A DNA stretch of 52,994 nt from IMG/VR virus record IMGVR_UViG_3300042374_001596, positions 1 to 52,994 of that record; one strand, written 5' to 3'. The notes below the pieces were generated by a model. The model was not told where the DNA came from, did not search any database, and worked only from the letters and a program-made list of their open reading frames with translations. This document shows, one piece after another, positions 30,101 to 35,609 of this stretch. Positions within the stretch are counted from its first letter, which is position 1. Each line of letters starts with the position of its first letter. The translations under genes and the position numbers were made by a program. Source of the stretch: a virus.

Positions 30101-30349
30101 AAATTTACCACCATTCGTTAAGGTATTTAATTTTAACCAGCAAGATACAGAAAAGTTTCCACTAGCATATGGAACAGGTGGGCTAAAAAGGGCTTCAAGA
30201 CTACGCCCTAATTGAAATACAGCTCCTTGGCCTATTTTTCCCGATGCAAAAGTAACGCCATTAACGTTTGTTAAAGTGTATCTATTACCTCGACTATCTA
30301 TTAGATCGTCAAGTTTCCAAAATGCTAGTAAATTTTCTTTAGGAAACAT
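27173..30349 (-). CDS. giant tandem-LamG adhesin, 1058 aa
   Basis: Five concanavalin/LamG-like domains in a row. The first (about 1-195) has FSVSCWLKLN, FYLNGVLIG and DAVGIWDRPLTLQEV. The second to fourth (about 205-395, 405-615 and 625-840) are close paralogues, each with KYGGGSAYFDGNGDY-like, FTIEGW/TVEMW, NTLYINGTAV-like and YIDDLRVTKGVARYT-like segments. The last (about 845-1058) has SWTDQQNG and VEILIYNRELSSEEI. LamG domains bind carbohydrates. The protein is probably a host-binding tail component. It follows the PKD fibre gene with a short gap. Confidence 0.85.
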   Translation of the reverse strand: MFPKENLLAFWKLDDLIDSRGNRYTLTNVNGVTFASGKIGQGAVFQLGRSLEALFSPPVPYASGNFSVSCWLKLNTLTNGGKFGADGTVNAFTFGSLTNGTVYIGNNSGNNAIVSSSSGGITTNTWYHLCGVSSNGVVSFYLNGVLIGSNTHTFTSAGKISIAYTYNDNVTDGMFDAVGIWDRPLTLQEVQALYNNGNGLEPEGILFLEDSSTNSLQLTPNGNAKLDTSITKYGGGSAYFDGNGDYIRGNQLFDYSSNFTIEGWVYRTGSGSLGTIFEAGDIQPGQGGVHFYIDGDGTFVLNDGFTPDFQGGTATLNQWVHFAIVRNNNVNTLYINGTAVGSGNQTYPVTNNIFTIGGAPNYGFYFQGYLDDFRITSGIARYTSNFTPPAQQLPDPSDPHGDNVSLLLHMDGDSYADKSKNNFKLTKYGNTKISTSTYKYGGGSVSFDGSGDYLASSFNEAFQFPGDFTVEMWYYPLSLSTNQCLYDATLPNQNSTRSDGFAIAVDSSGQLYFFHNGTPTNASSHPIINTWNHIAVSRSGSSLKVFLNGISVISLTNSVNFSRGGVLISTITETIGSYTINGYIDDLRVTKGVARYTTTFTPPATQLPSNINDDPNFNNVSLLLNFNPAPFTDSSANNFALTAYGNAQIDTAIKKFGSGAALFDGNGDYLEIAGNSTFNFYNTNYTVEMWVFSAASQSGGALITTRLAGIYSPWELQITSSNKIGLLIQNGSSSWYQPFGGAPIVGNATIPQNQWTHIAWVRNGANTTVYVNGVADSGLTNLNIPILQSHSLPSNIYIGRGGDGSFNGYIDELRITKGVARYTANFVPQTAPFANPVSEIPRNGLLVRFNADSGISESGGNITSWTDQQNGVVATAFNNPTLLTNEFNGRKAVSFNGSNTYFTFTFPTPISNGAPRTFVVIGRYNNPATTGQKGYLNSTSGDLCYVFKNANEDRGYYYTEARQIAGPTAASSSSLANYHVQTVVHNGIPNSNFIRINGVTSYNISYGTMNNLPQLTNIVIGGRGTPDEILPGQIVEILIYNRELSSEEITQIETYANI

Positions 30350-30357
30350 ATTATATT

Positions 30358-32022
30358 TTAATTAAAGTGAAGTAGTAAAGTAACATAGTCCGAATATGGA
30401 TCGGCTCCTGTTGTAATCGGTGGAACTTCAAGAATTGAGAATGTTCCACTAGCCAAGCCACTACCGCCACTGTTAACGGCTGTAAGGTAGAATGTATAAT
30501 TTCCAGTTTCATTGAATGTATAAGTTATTACACTCTGATCAAACTCTGGGGCGGAATCTCCGCTAACGTTCCAGTACCAGTGATCAACTGGCGAAAATTC
30601 AGCTGGAGTTTGTAGATTTATCCCTGTAAATGAGAGAGTCAATGGGGCAAATCCAGAGATGCTTGAAGTGGAAATTGCTGGTATTGGTGGAAGTGGGTTA
30701 AATACATTGATAAATCTATTCTCAACATCAAATCCAGCTGCGTTCGACCCAGAAAGTGTTACATTATAAATTCCAGTTTGTAAGTATGTATAATTAATAG
30801 TTTGACCAGTTACTACATATCCATTTCCAGTGTTTAGATTCCAGTACCATTCATCAACTGGCGCTTGTGCTGGATCAAGCAAGTTAACCCCCGTGAGAGC
30901 GATAGAGAATGGAACGATTCCACTCAATGATGCGCCCGTAATGGCAATCGATGGCGGTAAGAATAGTGGTACATTATGTATTGGCATTGGATAAATTCTC
31001 CAACCAATATTATTTTGTGTTGTATAAATTAACTTAATTAGCCCATGACGGACATTGCATTCTAACTTGTCTTTTTTCTGCTCAATATAATTTCCATTAT
31101 TATCAATAACTAATGGATTAATATGCCAAGTGCCAGCACTGTCATAAAGCTCAATCTCGTCGCCCTTTTGAGGATTGGCTGGTAAAATTCCAGTTACAAG
31201 CCCTGAAAATGTATCAAATGAATAACGATTATTAGAAAGTAAATTAACAACCCCACTGGCTGGAAAATATCTAAAGTTGGCACTTCCAGCAGCTTCGCCG
31301 CTTAGTAGAACGCCAGTTCCATTAACCGTTGGTCTATTAGTAAAATTTGCAATGCCACTCAATATGGATAATGGTGCAAAGCCAGGTGCTCCGCCACCAT
31401 ATTGAAAACTACCACTAGCCTCACCCCCCATCATTTTTATAGCTAGCACTTCCTCTTCGTTTATGAGTAGCCCCAATTCGCCGCCATATAGGTCATCCCC
31501 TATTGTTACTATTGAGCCAAAATTGACTCCAAAATTTGTTGCGGAATTTTTAAATGCTTTTCTACCGCTAATATCTTGATTGCCAGTGGTATAAACTATT
31601 GTGCTTGGTAGACTAGCCGCTTCCCCACTTAATAGTACGCCAGTTCCATTAACGGTTGGGCGATTTAAAAATTGTCCGCTTGTTTTTGTGACATAATTTG
31701 ATAGATTAACCCCTGTAATATAACCACTAGGATTGTCTCTGGTATAATAATTAGATAAATCAACTAAAAAATTACCTTCTCCGCTTAATAATACTCCTGT
31801 CCCATTAACTGTTGGGCGAGTAATGAAATTTTTTATACCAAATATATTTTGATCTCCAGTTGTTAAAACAGCATTTTGCGCACTATCAATTACTACGTGC
31901 CCAACCTGTCCATTTACAGATAAGACAGATTGACTCCCAACAACAATATCAACCGTTATATCTTCACTGTATGGATCTGGCGTTACTACAATAACTTCCT
32001 GATCTGAATTTTCTAAAATCAT
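30358..32022 (-). CDS. tail-fibre protein with two PKD domains, 554 aa
   Basis: N-terminal SVLSVNGQVGHVVID matches fibre-type N-termini. Three NRPTVNGTGVLLSGE modules and two TTGDQNIFGIKNF/TTGNQDISGRKAF modules follow. Residues about 365-450 and 455-540 are PKD domains: PPSIAITGASLSGIVPFSIA, DEWYWNLNTGNGYV, YTYLQTGIYNVTLSGSNAAG; then HWYWNVSGDSAPEFDQSV and TYTFNETGNYTFYLTAVNSG. PKD repeats act as stalks or binding units outside the cell. A short linker to YVTLLLHFN ends it, a phrase that recurs in the LamG gene. Confidence 0.82.
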   Translation of the reverse strand: MILENSDQEVIVVTPDPYSEDITVDIVVGSQSVLSVNGQVGHVVIDSAQNAVLTTGDQNIFGIKNFITRPTVNGTGVLLSGEGNFLVDLSNYYTRDNPSGYITGVNLSNYVTKTSGQFLNRPTVNGTGVLLSGEAASLPSTIVYTTGNQDISGRKAFKNSATNFGVNFGSIVTIGDDLYGGELGLLINEEEVLAIKMMGGEASGSFQYGGGAPGFAPLSILSGIANFTNRPTVNGTGVLLSGEAAGSANFRYFPASGVVNLLSNNRYSFDTFSGLVTGILPANPQKGDEIELYDSAGTWHINPLVIDNNGNYIEQKKDKLECNVRHGLIKLIYTTQNNIGWRIYPMPIHNVPLFLPPSIAITGASLSGIVPFSIALTGVNLLDPAQAPVDEWYWNLNTGNGYVVTGQTINYTYLQTGIYNVTLSGSNAAGFDVENRFINVFNPLPPIPAISTSSISGFAPLTLSFTGINLQTPAEFSPVDHWYWNVSGDSAPEFDQSVITYTFNETGNYTFYLTAVNSGGSGLASGTFSILEVPPITTGADPYSDYVTLLLHFN

Positions 32023-32375
32023 TATTCTGTAACATCAGTAATATCTTGATAAACGGATACGTCTCCGCGAACATATGTTCTTACCACATTGCCAGACATT
32101 AATTGCAAATCATAACCATATGTACTTGCATTTATTTCCATTTGCTCCCCAGGCTTTGGCAGCATTGTTACTGCGTTGCCAGATATTGACATTGTATTAT
32201 CAATGGTGTCCCATGCAGCAACAACTTCATTTGTTCTTTTATTTCTAAATTGAACTGATGCTCGCACACCACTTAGCGGTATTCCGCTTCCACTAACATC
32301 AGTAAATTTAAAAATTATTGGACCGTAACTATCGCCACGATATGCGTCTGGTAAATTGTAAATTGCTGGTATCAT
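32022..32375 (-). CDS. small virion/fibre-base protein, 117 aa
   Basis: Reads YRGDSYGPIIFKFTDVSGSG, then GVRASVQFRNKRTNEVVAAW, MLPKPGEQMEI and YGYDLQLMSGNVVRTYVRG, an Ig-like beta sandwich pattern often found at the base of phage fibres (BppU-type N-terminal domains). The stop overlaps the fibre gene start. It is the first gene of the fibre transcript, with a GTGTAA element 38 bases upstream. Confidence 0.68.
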   Translation of the reverse strand: MIPAIYNLPDAYRGDSYGPIIFKFTDVSGSGIPLSGVRASVQFRNKRTNEVVAAWDTIDNTMSISGNAVTMLPKPGEQMEINASTYGYDLQLMSGNVVRTYVRGDVSVYQDITDVTE

Positions 32376-32413
32376 AAGAGTAAAAATGTATTAAGATATA
32401 ATTTCTTAATTAA

Positions 32414-32419
32414 TTACAC
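32414..32419 (-). promoter_or_regulatory. GTGTAA motif, 38 bases before the start at 32375
   Basis: Minus-strand ACGGTGTAATTAATTAAG. The longer distance would allow a normal leader. Same core as at 12908 and 35603. Confidence 0.5.
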
Positions 32420-32463
32420 CGTTTTTTACTCTAAATACGCCACTTAAAATAAATATTTTAATA

Positions 32464-32551
32464 CGGTGAGAGAGAGATTCGAACTCTCGGTAGACTTTTG
32501 GCCTACGGGACTTTAGCAAAGTCCTGCCTTAAACCGCTCGGCCATCTCACC
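32464..32551 (-). tRNA. tRNA-Ser (GCU)
   Basis: An 88-nt type II tRNA. Acceptor GGTGAGA pairs with TCTCACC, the anticodon stem-loop is GGACTTTGCTAAAGTCC, there is a long variable arm and the discriminator is G. It is last in the tRNA/tmRNA array. Confidence 0.93.
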
Positions 32552-32577
32552 TAATAGCTAATAGCTAATAGCTAATA
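32551..32577. repeat. 7-bp tandem repeat, about four copies
   Basis: CTAATAG repeated almost four times between tmRNA and tRNA-Ser, overlapping the first base of the tRNA. Likely a slippage-prone spacer. A related TATTAGCTATTA string lies upstream of the array near 33473. Confidence 0.85.
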
Positions 32578-32592
32578 TTTTTTTATAAAAAA

Positions 32593-33027
32593 TGGTGGAG
32601 GTGAGGGGAGTTGAACCCCTGTCCAATTAATTTACATTAAAAATTCTACATGTTTATGTGTTTTTGGCGTTTGATTGGCTAAAGGCCACCTTGGCAACAC
32701 AAGCCTAACTTTTAAAGCCTGCCTATGCAGAGAACGTTCTGCATAACGCCCAACAATTATTTTTACAATTAAGTTGGCTTGGTAAACCTATTGCGTTTCC
32801 AATGCTTTTAATAGGATCCAGACATTGGTTCTTAGGCTGCTAAGAGCATTTCGTCCTCAACGCCAGCGAGAAACTCGTCAGCGTTGTTGAAGATATACTC
32901 GGCTTCAGCCAAGATATCAGAAGTATTATCTTCTGCGTTTAGTTTTTAATCGATTTTTAACGAGGCCGTCGATCAACCTCGACATGCATTTTTAATTTCA
33001 ACTAGCTGTCGAAACCAATACACCCCC
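32593..33027 (-). ncRNA. ssrA: tmRNA (transfer-messenger RNA) with a 34-codon tag
   Basis: The 5' end GGGGGTGTATTGGTTTCGAC and 3' end GGGGTTCAACTCCCC plus CACCTCCACCA form the tRNA-Ala-like domain. The acceptor stem is identical to that of the phage tRNA-Ala at 4900, including G3-U70, and CCA is encoded. The messenger part resumes at GCA (32935) after ACTAAAC and runs 34 codons to TAA: it begins AEDNTSDILAEAEYIFNNAD and ends EMLLAA. With the alanine from the tRNA part the added tag is 35 residues. tmRNA with host SmpB rescues stalled ribosomes and marks proteins for ClpXP-type proteases, whose signal is the LAA end. No smpB gene is in the window. Confidence 0.95.
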
Positions 33028-33035
33028 CCAAAAAG

Positions 33036-33111
33036 TGGAGCCTGAGGTCGGACTCGAACCGACGACCACGCGATTACAAATCGAGCGCTCTACCAACTGA
33101 GCTACACAGGC
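33036..33111 (-). tRNA. tRNA-Thr (UGU)
   Basis: A 76-nt cloverleaf with encoded CCA. Acceptor GCCTGTG pairs with CTCAGGC with one mismatch, the anticodon loop is TTTGTAA and the T arm is GTCGGTTCGAGTCCGAC. It lies 8 bases from the tmRNA 5' end. Confidence 0.92.
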
Positions 33112-33119
33112 ATAAAAAT

Positions 33120-33193
33120 TGGAGCGGAATGAGAGAATCGAACTCTCGTTACCTGCTTGGAAGGCAGAAGTTTTACCATTAAACTAATCCCGC
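33120..33193 (-). tRNA. tRNA-Gly (UCC)
   Basis: A 74-nt cloverleaf with encoded CCA. Acceptor GCGGGAT pairs with ATTCCGC, the anticodon loop is CTTCCAA and the T arm is GAGAGTTCGATTCTCTC. Confidence 0.94.
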
Positions 33194-33197
33194 AAAA

Positions 33198-33270
33198 TCG
33201 GGCAGAGAGGACTCGAACCTCCGGTACCCTGCTCCCAAAGCAGGTGCCATAGCCACTAGGCGACTGCCCG
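33198..33270 (-). tRNA. tRNA-Pro (UGG)
   Basis: A 73-nt cloverleaf. Acceptor CGGGCAG pairs with CTGCCCG, the anticodon stem-loop is CCTGCTTTGGGAGCAGG, the discriminator is A and CCA is not encoded. Confidence 0.94.
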
Positions 33271-33275
33271 TTAAA

Positions 33276-33369
33276 TGGTGGTTGATGTGGGAATCGAACC
33301 CACGCTCGGCCCTCATCTAGGGCACACAGTTTATAAAACTGTCGATGCTTCCAATTACATTAATCAACC
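33276..33369 (-). tRNA. type II tRNA with anticodon UAU (AUA decoder)
   Basis: 94 nt with encoded CCA. Acceptor GGTTGAT pairs with ATCAACC and the T arm is GTGGGTTCGATTCCCAC. The anticodon stem-loop ACAGTTTTATAAACTGT is fully paired, giving loop TTTATAA and anticodon UAU. A long variable arm contains the stem GCCCT/AGGGC. One extra base separates the D arm from the anticodon stem. UAU should read AUA (Ile), but a long variable arm with A73 is the leucine-type build, so the charging identity is uncertain. Confidence 0.75.
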
Positions 33370-33376
33370 ATAAAAT

Positions 33377-33463
33377 TGGTAGCGGGGGTGGGATTTGAAC
33401 CCACGAGGCCAAAGGGCGGTACGTTATGAGCGTACTGAGCTACCAGACTGCTCGCACCCCGCA
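33377..33463 (-). tRNA. tRNA-Met (CAU), initiator-like
   Basis: 87 nt with encoded CCA. The D arm GAGCAGTCTGGTAGCTC and the overall layout follow bacterial initiator tRNA. Acceptor TGCGGGG pairs with CCCCGC except for an unpaired T1/T72, the initiator hallmark position. Anticodon loop CTCATAA. The anticodon stem (GTACG/CGTAC) lacks the three consecutive G-C pairs of fMet tRNA, and the variable region is enlarged (14 nt, with GCC/GGC pairing). A TATAAT box lies about 18 bases upstream (33486-33481). Confidence 0.78.
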
Positions 33464-33599
33464 ATTAAAAAATATTAGCTATTATACACAGATTGTGTTG
33501 CCCATTTAGCTCAGGGTCGTGGCTTGATTGTTTTTAGGCTCAAGTCTTAGAAGGCCAATGTCTAGTATGTTCTTACAATTATTGTATTAAAAATCTTCT

Positions 33600-33839
33600 C
33601 TATTGTCTAATTTCTTGTTTGGTAACAATTCGTACAGTTACCATACCATCATCATGATAAGTAATATCACGGTTAATAATTTGCGCTGTGCCTTTGTATT
33701 TTTTGGCATCAGCGAATGCAGTATCAAATGCTTTGCCAGTTCCGTAATGCACTTGATTGATAACAATATTTTTATCATTACCAATGCAATTAAGTGCTGG
33801 GATTAGCAGCAAACAGCTTGCAAAAATAAATGCTTTCAT
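33600..33839 (-). CDS. small exported protein, 79 aa
   Basis: MKAFIFASCLLLIPALNC is a signal peptide; a Cys at 18 is preceded by ALN, a poor lipobox. The mature part is a compact alpha-beta protein (NIVINQVHYGTGKAFDTAFA, then RDITYHDDGMVTVRIVTK). It is predicted to be periplasmic. The pattern 'I..V..G.GK.F..A..DA...' resembles short dodecin/YmgD-like folds only loosely. Function unknown. Confidence 0.62.
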   Translation of the reverse strand: MKAFIFASCLLLIPALNCIGNDKNIVINQVHYGTGKAFDTAFADAKKYKGTAQIINRDITYHDDGMVTVRIVTKQEIRQ

Positions 33840-33885
33840 CGTTTAAGGATGATAGGCTTTATTTATTTAAAAGTCAAACAGAAAA

Positions 33886-34032
33886 TTAATCTTCTTGATC
33901 ATCAATGCCGTTTTTGGATGACTGATAGTTATCTACGCCATCAAAATCATCTTCATCAGTAGCATAAAGATCAATAGAATTAAATTTGTTTAAATTATCG
34001 TCATCTTCATTAAGCCAAGATGGATTTAACAT
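33886..34032 (-). CDS. small acidic protein, 48 aa
   Basis: ATG at 34032, TAA at 33886. MLNPSWLNEDDDNLNKFNSI and onward, ending NGIDDQED: about a third Asp or Glu, no hydrophobic core, probably unfolded. It follows a virion-protein-type gene with a 35-base gap. It may be an acidic scaffold or a DNA-mimic-like peptide. Function unknown. Confidence 0.58.
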   Translation of the reverse strand: MLNPSWLNEDDDNLNKFNSIDLYATDEDDFDGVDNYQSSKNGIDDQED

Positions 34033-34067
34033 ATTTTATCTATTAAGATATTGGCAAAATTTAATAA

Positions 34068-34700
34068 TTAACTACCAAATAATTCTTCCTGTGTTGGTAG
34101 GTTTTGCCAATTTACAACTTCCTGTTCGCCTTTTTCCTCCACAATTTCCTTTGATAACAAACTTGTTACACTGGGTTTAGACCAAAACTTACAACTCCAA
34201 TAGCGAGCTTTCCATTTAGGACCAGGATTGTCACAGCCATGTCTAGCTCTAAAATTGCGCCGTCTTTCTGGATCGTCGCGTTTTATTGACATATTCGGAT
34301 CACCAAAATTTACTTTGACAATATTTCCCTTGTCATTCTTTACATAAACAGAAAATTTCTTTGGGCCACCTGGGGTTCTAAATGGCTTATTTAGTTTCTT
34401 TTTTGCTTCTTTGGCTTTTACTTCAGAAACTTCTTCTTCTGATCCGCAATCAAGATCAGCCTCGCATATAGAATAATTAACAACTATTTTTTCTTCTTTG
34501 CCTTTTATGCTTTTTTTGATAGAGGTGCGTGATGGTTTTTTGTCAGTATATGATACTTTTCCACCGCGCCTTTTGTACTCATTTAAAATCCAAAGATTTT
34601 TAACATAACTGTTGCCGCTGAATTTTTTGTCAGCAGCTTGCCTCACTCTCTCATAAAGAGCATTGTCTTTGTATTTTACTGATGCAAGAATGTCATCCAT
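34068..34700 (-). CDS. phage protein with a C-terminal RRNFRARHGCDNPG domain, 210 aa
   Basis: Start at the ATG at 34700 (MDDILASVKYKDNALYERVR), 2 bases after the upstream TAA; the longer frame begins with TTG. Residues about 115-175 read GGPKKFSVYVKNDKGNIVKV, GDPNMSIKRDDPERRRNFRA and RHGCDNPGPKWKARYWSCKF. This block recurs in large phages, often in or next to head-maturation or scaffold-type proteins. The middle is Lys/Glu-rich and unfolded. The end QNLPTQEELFGS is acidic. A head-assembly or DNA-associated role is plausible, not shown. Confidence 0.65.
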   Translation of the reverse strand: MDDILASVKYKDNALYERVRQAADKKFSGNSYVKNLWILNEYKRRGGKVSYTDKKPSRTSIKKSIKGKEEKIVVNYSICEADLDCGSEEEVSEVKAKEAKKKLNKPFRTPGGPKKFSVYVKNDKGNIVKVNFGDPNMSIKRDDPERRRNFRARHGCDNPGPKWKARYWSCKFWSKPSVTSLLSKEIVEEKGEQEVVNWQNLPTQEELFGS

Positions 34701-34702
34701 AC

Positions 34703-35587
34703 TTACATTTTTTTGTTTTTTTCGCCCCCGCAACCAGCGTCATCAATCTCATTCATTTCGACCTCTTCAGTCTCAGATTTATAATTTGATGAACCGCAAT
34801 TTGGACACTTTTCAGCTTTTTCGCCTTCGTATCCGCAATCTTCACATTCATATTCGTCTTCTTCTTCGTCTTCCGAAGATTTAATTTTTTTTGCCAAAAC
34901 TTCTTTTGCTTCGGCTTTATTTTCTTCAACAAACATGATATAATTATGAATAGCCAACATATAATCTTCTGTAATGGCTATTTTGCCTTGTAGCCAAGGC
35001 TCTGTTAAATTTTCTTTAACCATTGGGCTGTCAATGGCCGCAATAATATTTTCTGCATGCTTTTTGATAGAATTTAAAGAGCCTAATGACATATGGAAGA
35101 AATCCATCTTGTACTCTTCCAAAGAGTCTTCCGAAGCAGTCAAGTTATGTTCTTTTTTTGTGCTTTCTGGAATAGCATTTACAAATTCTTGACCTTTACT
35201 TTTTGCCTTGCGATAAAGTTTTTTAACAAAAGCATCGTAACTCATATTGCCGCCCATTCTGCCAAAATTGCTAATAGCATCACGTACATCTTGAGGGCTT
35301 ACGATTGGAAAACTGCGTGTTTCTGGAAATAAAAAGTCACTATCTTTTAGTTCACTGCGTTTTTTACCACCATAAGTTTTTTGTGCAGCTTCGTTAATGA
35401 TTAAAATTTCATTTCCTTCTGATCCTAAAACAACATCGGCGCTAGCTTTAGCTTTTTCCCACAGAGAATAGCATACAGCAGCGCGCTGCTTTTGATTTTC
35501 AAAATCTTTGCCCATTGTATTGTCACCCATACATCTGGATACAAAGTCACTTTGCTTTTCTTTTCCTTTTGGGCTTGGTAATGGCAT
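34703..35587 (-). CDS. phage virion-associated protein with zinc ribbon, 294 aa
   Basis: N-terminal LPSPKGKEKQSDFVSRCMGD, then FENQKQRAAVCYSLWEKAK is a recognisable phage block. A second block reads DFLFPETRSFPIVSPQDVRD and SNFGRMGGNMSYDAFVKKLY. The C-terminal YECEDCGYEGEKAEKCPNCG is a CxxC...CxxC zinc ribbon within a highly acidic stretch. The pattern fits accessory parts of head-protease or scaffold gene products. It is first in its transcript, with GTGTAA 15 bases before the ATG. Confidence 0.65.
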   Translation of the reverse strand: MPLPSPKGKEKQSDFVSRCMGDNTMGKDFENQKQRAAVCYSLWEKAKASADVVLGSEGNEILIINEAAQKTYGGKKRSELKDSDFLFPETRSFPIVSPQDVRDAISNFGRMGGNMSYDAFVKKLYRKAKSKGQEFVNAIPESTKKEHNLTASEDSLEEYKMDFFHMSLGSLNSIKKHAENIIAAIDSPMVKENLTEPWLQGKIAITEDYMLAIHNYIMFVEENKAEAKEVLAKKIKSSEDEEEDEYECEDCGYEGEKAEKCPNCGSSNYKSETEEVEMNEIDDAGCGGEKNKKM

Positions 35588-35602
35588 AATTATTAATATT
35601 AA

Positions 35603-35608
35603 TTACAC
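35603..35608 (-). promoter_or_regulatory. GTGTAA motif, 15 bases before the start at 35587
   Basis: Minus-strand GGGTGTAATTAATATTAATA, then ATTATG. It lies at the very end of the polymerase gene, marking the switch from replication operon to virion genes. Confidence 0.55.
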
Positions 35609-35609
35609 C

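Noticed and set aside
17511-32022. Diversity-generating retroelement or phase-variable repeats in the fibre genes
   Set aside because: No reverse transcriptase is present and the repeats are protein modules with scattered substitutions, without template/variable adenine patterns.
32551-32577. Start of a CRISPR array
   Set aside because: The units are 7 bp with no spacers; it is a simple tandem repeat.
33276-33369. Genetic-code change with AUA read as Leu
   Set aside because: The UAU tRNA has leucine-like features, but the ATA codon checked in a conserved polymerase motif falls at an I/V site, so standard decoding explains it.
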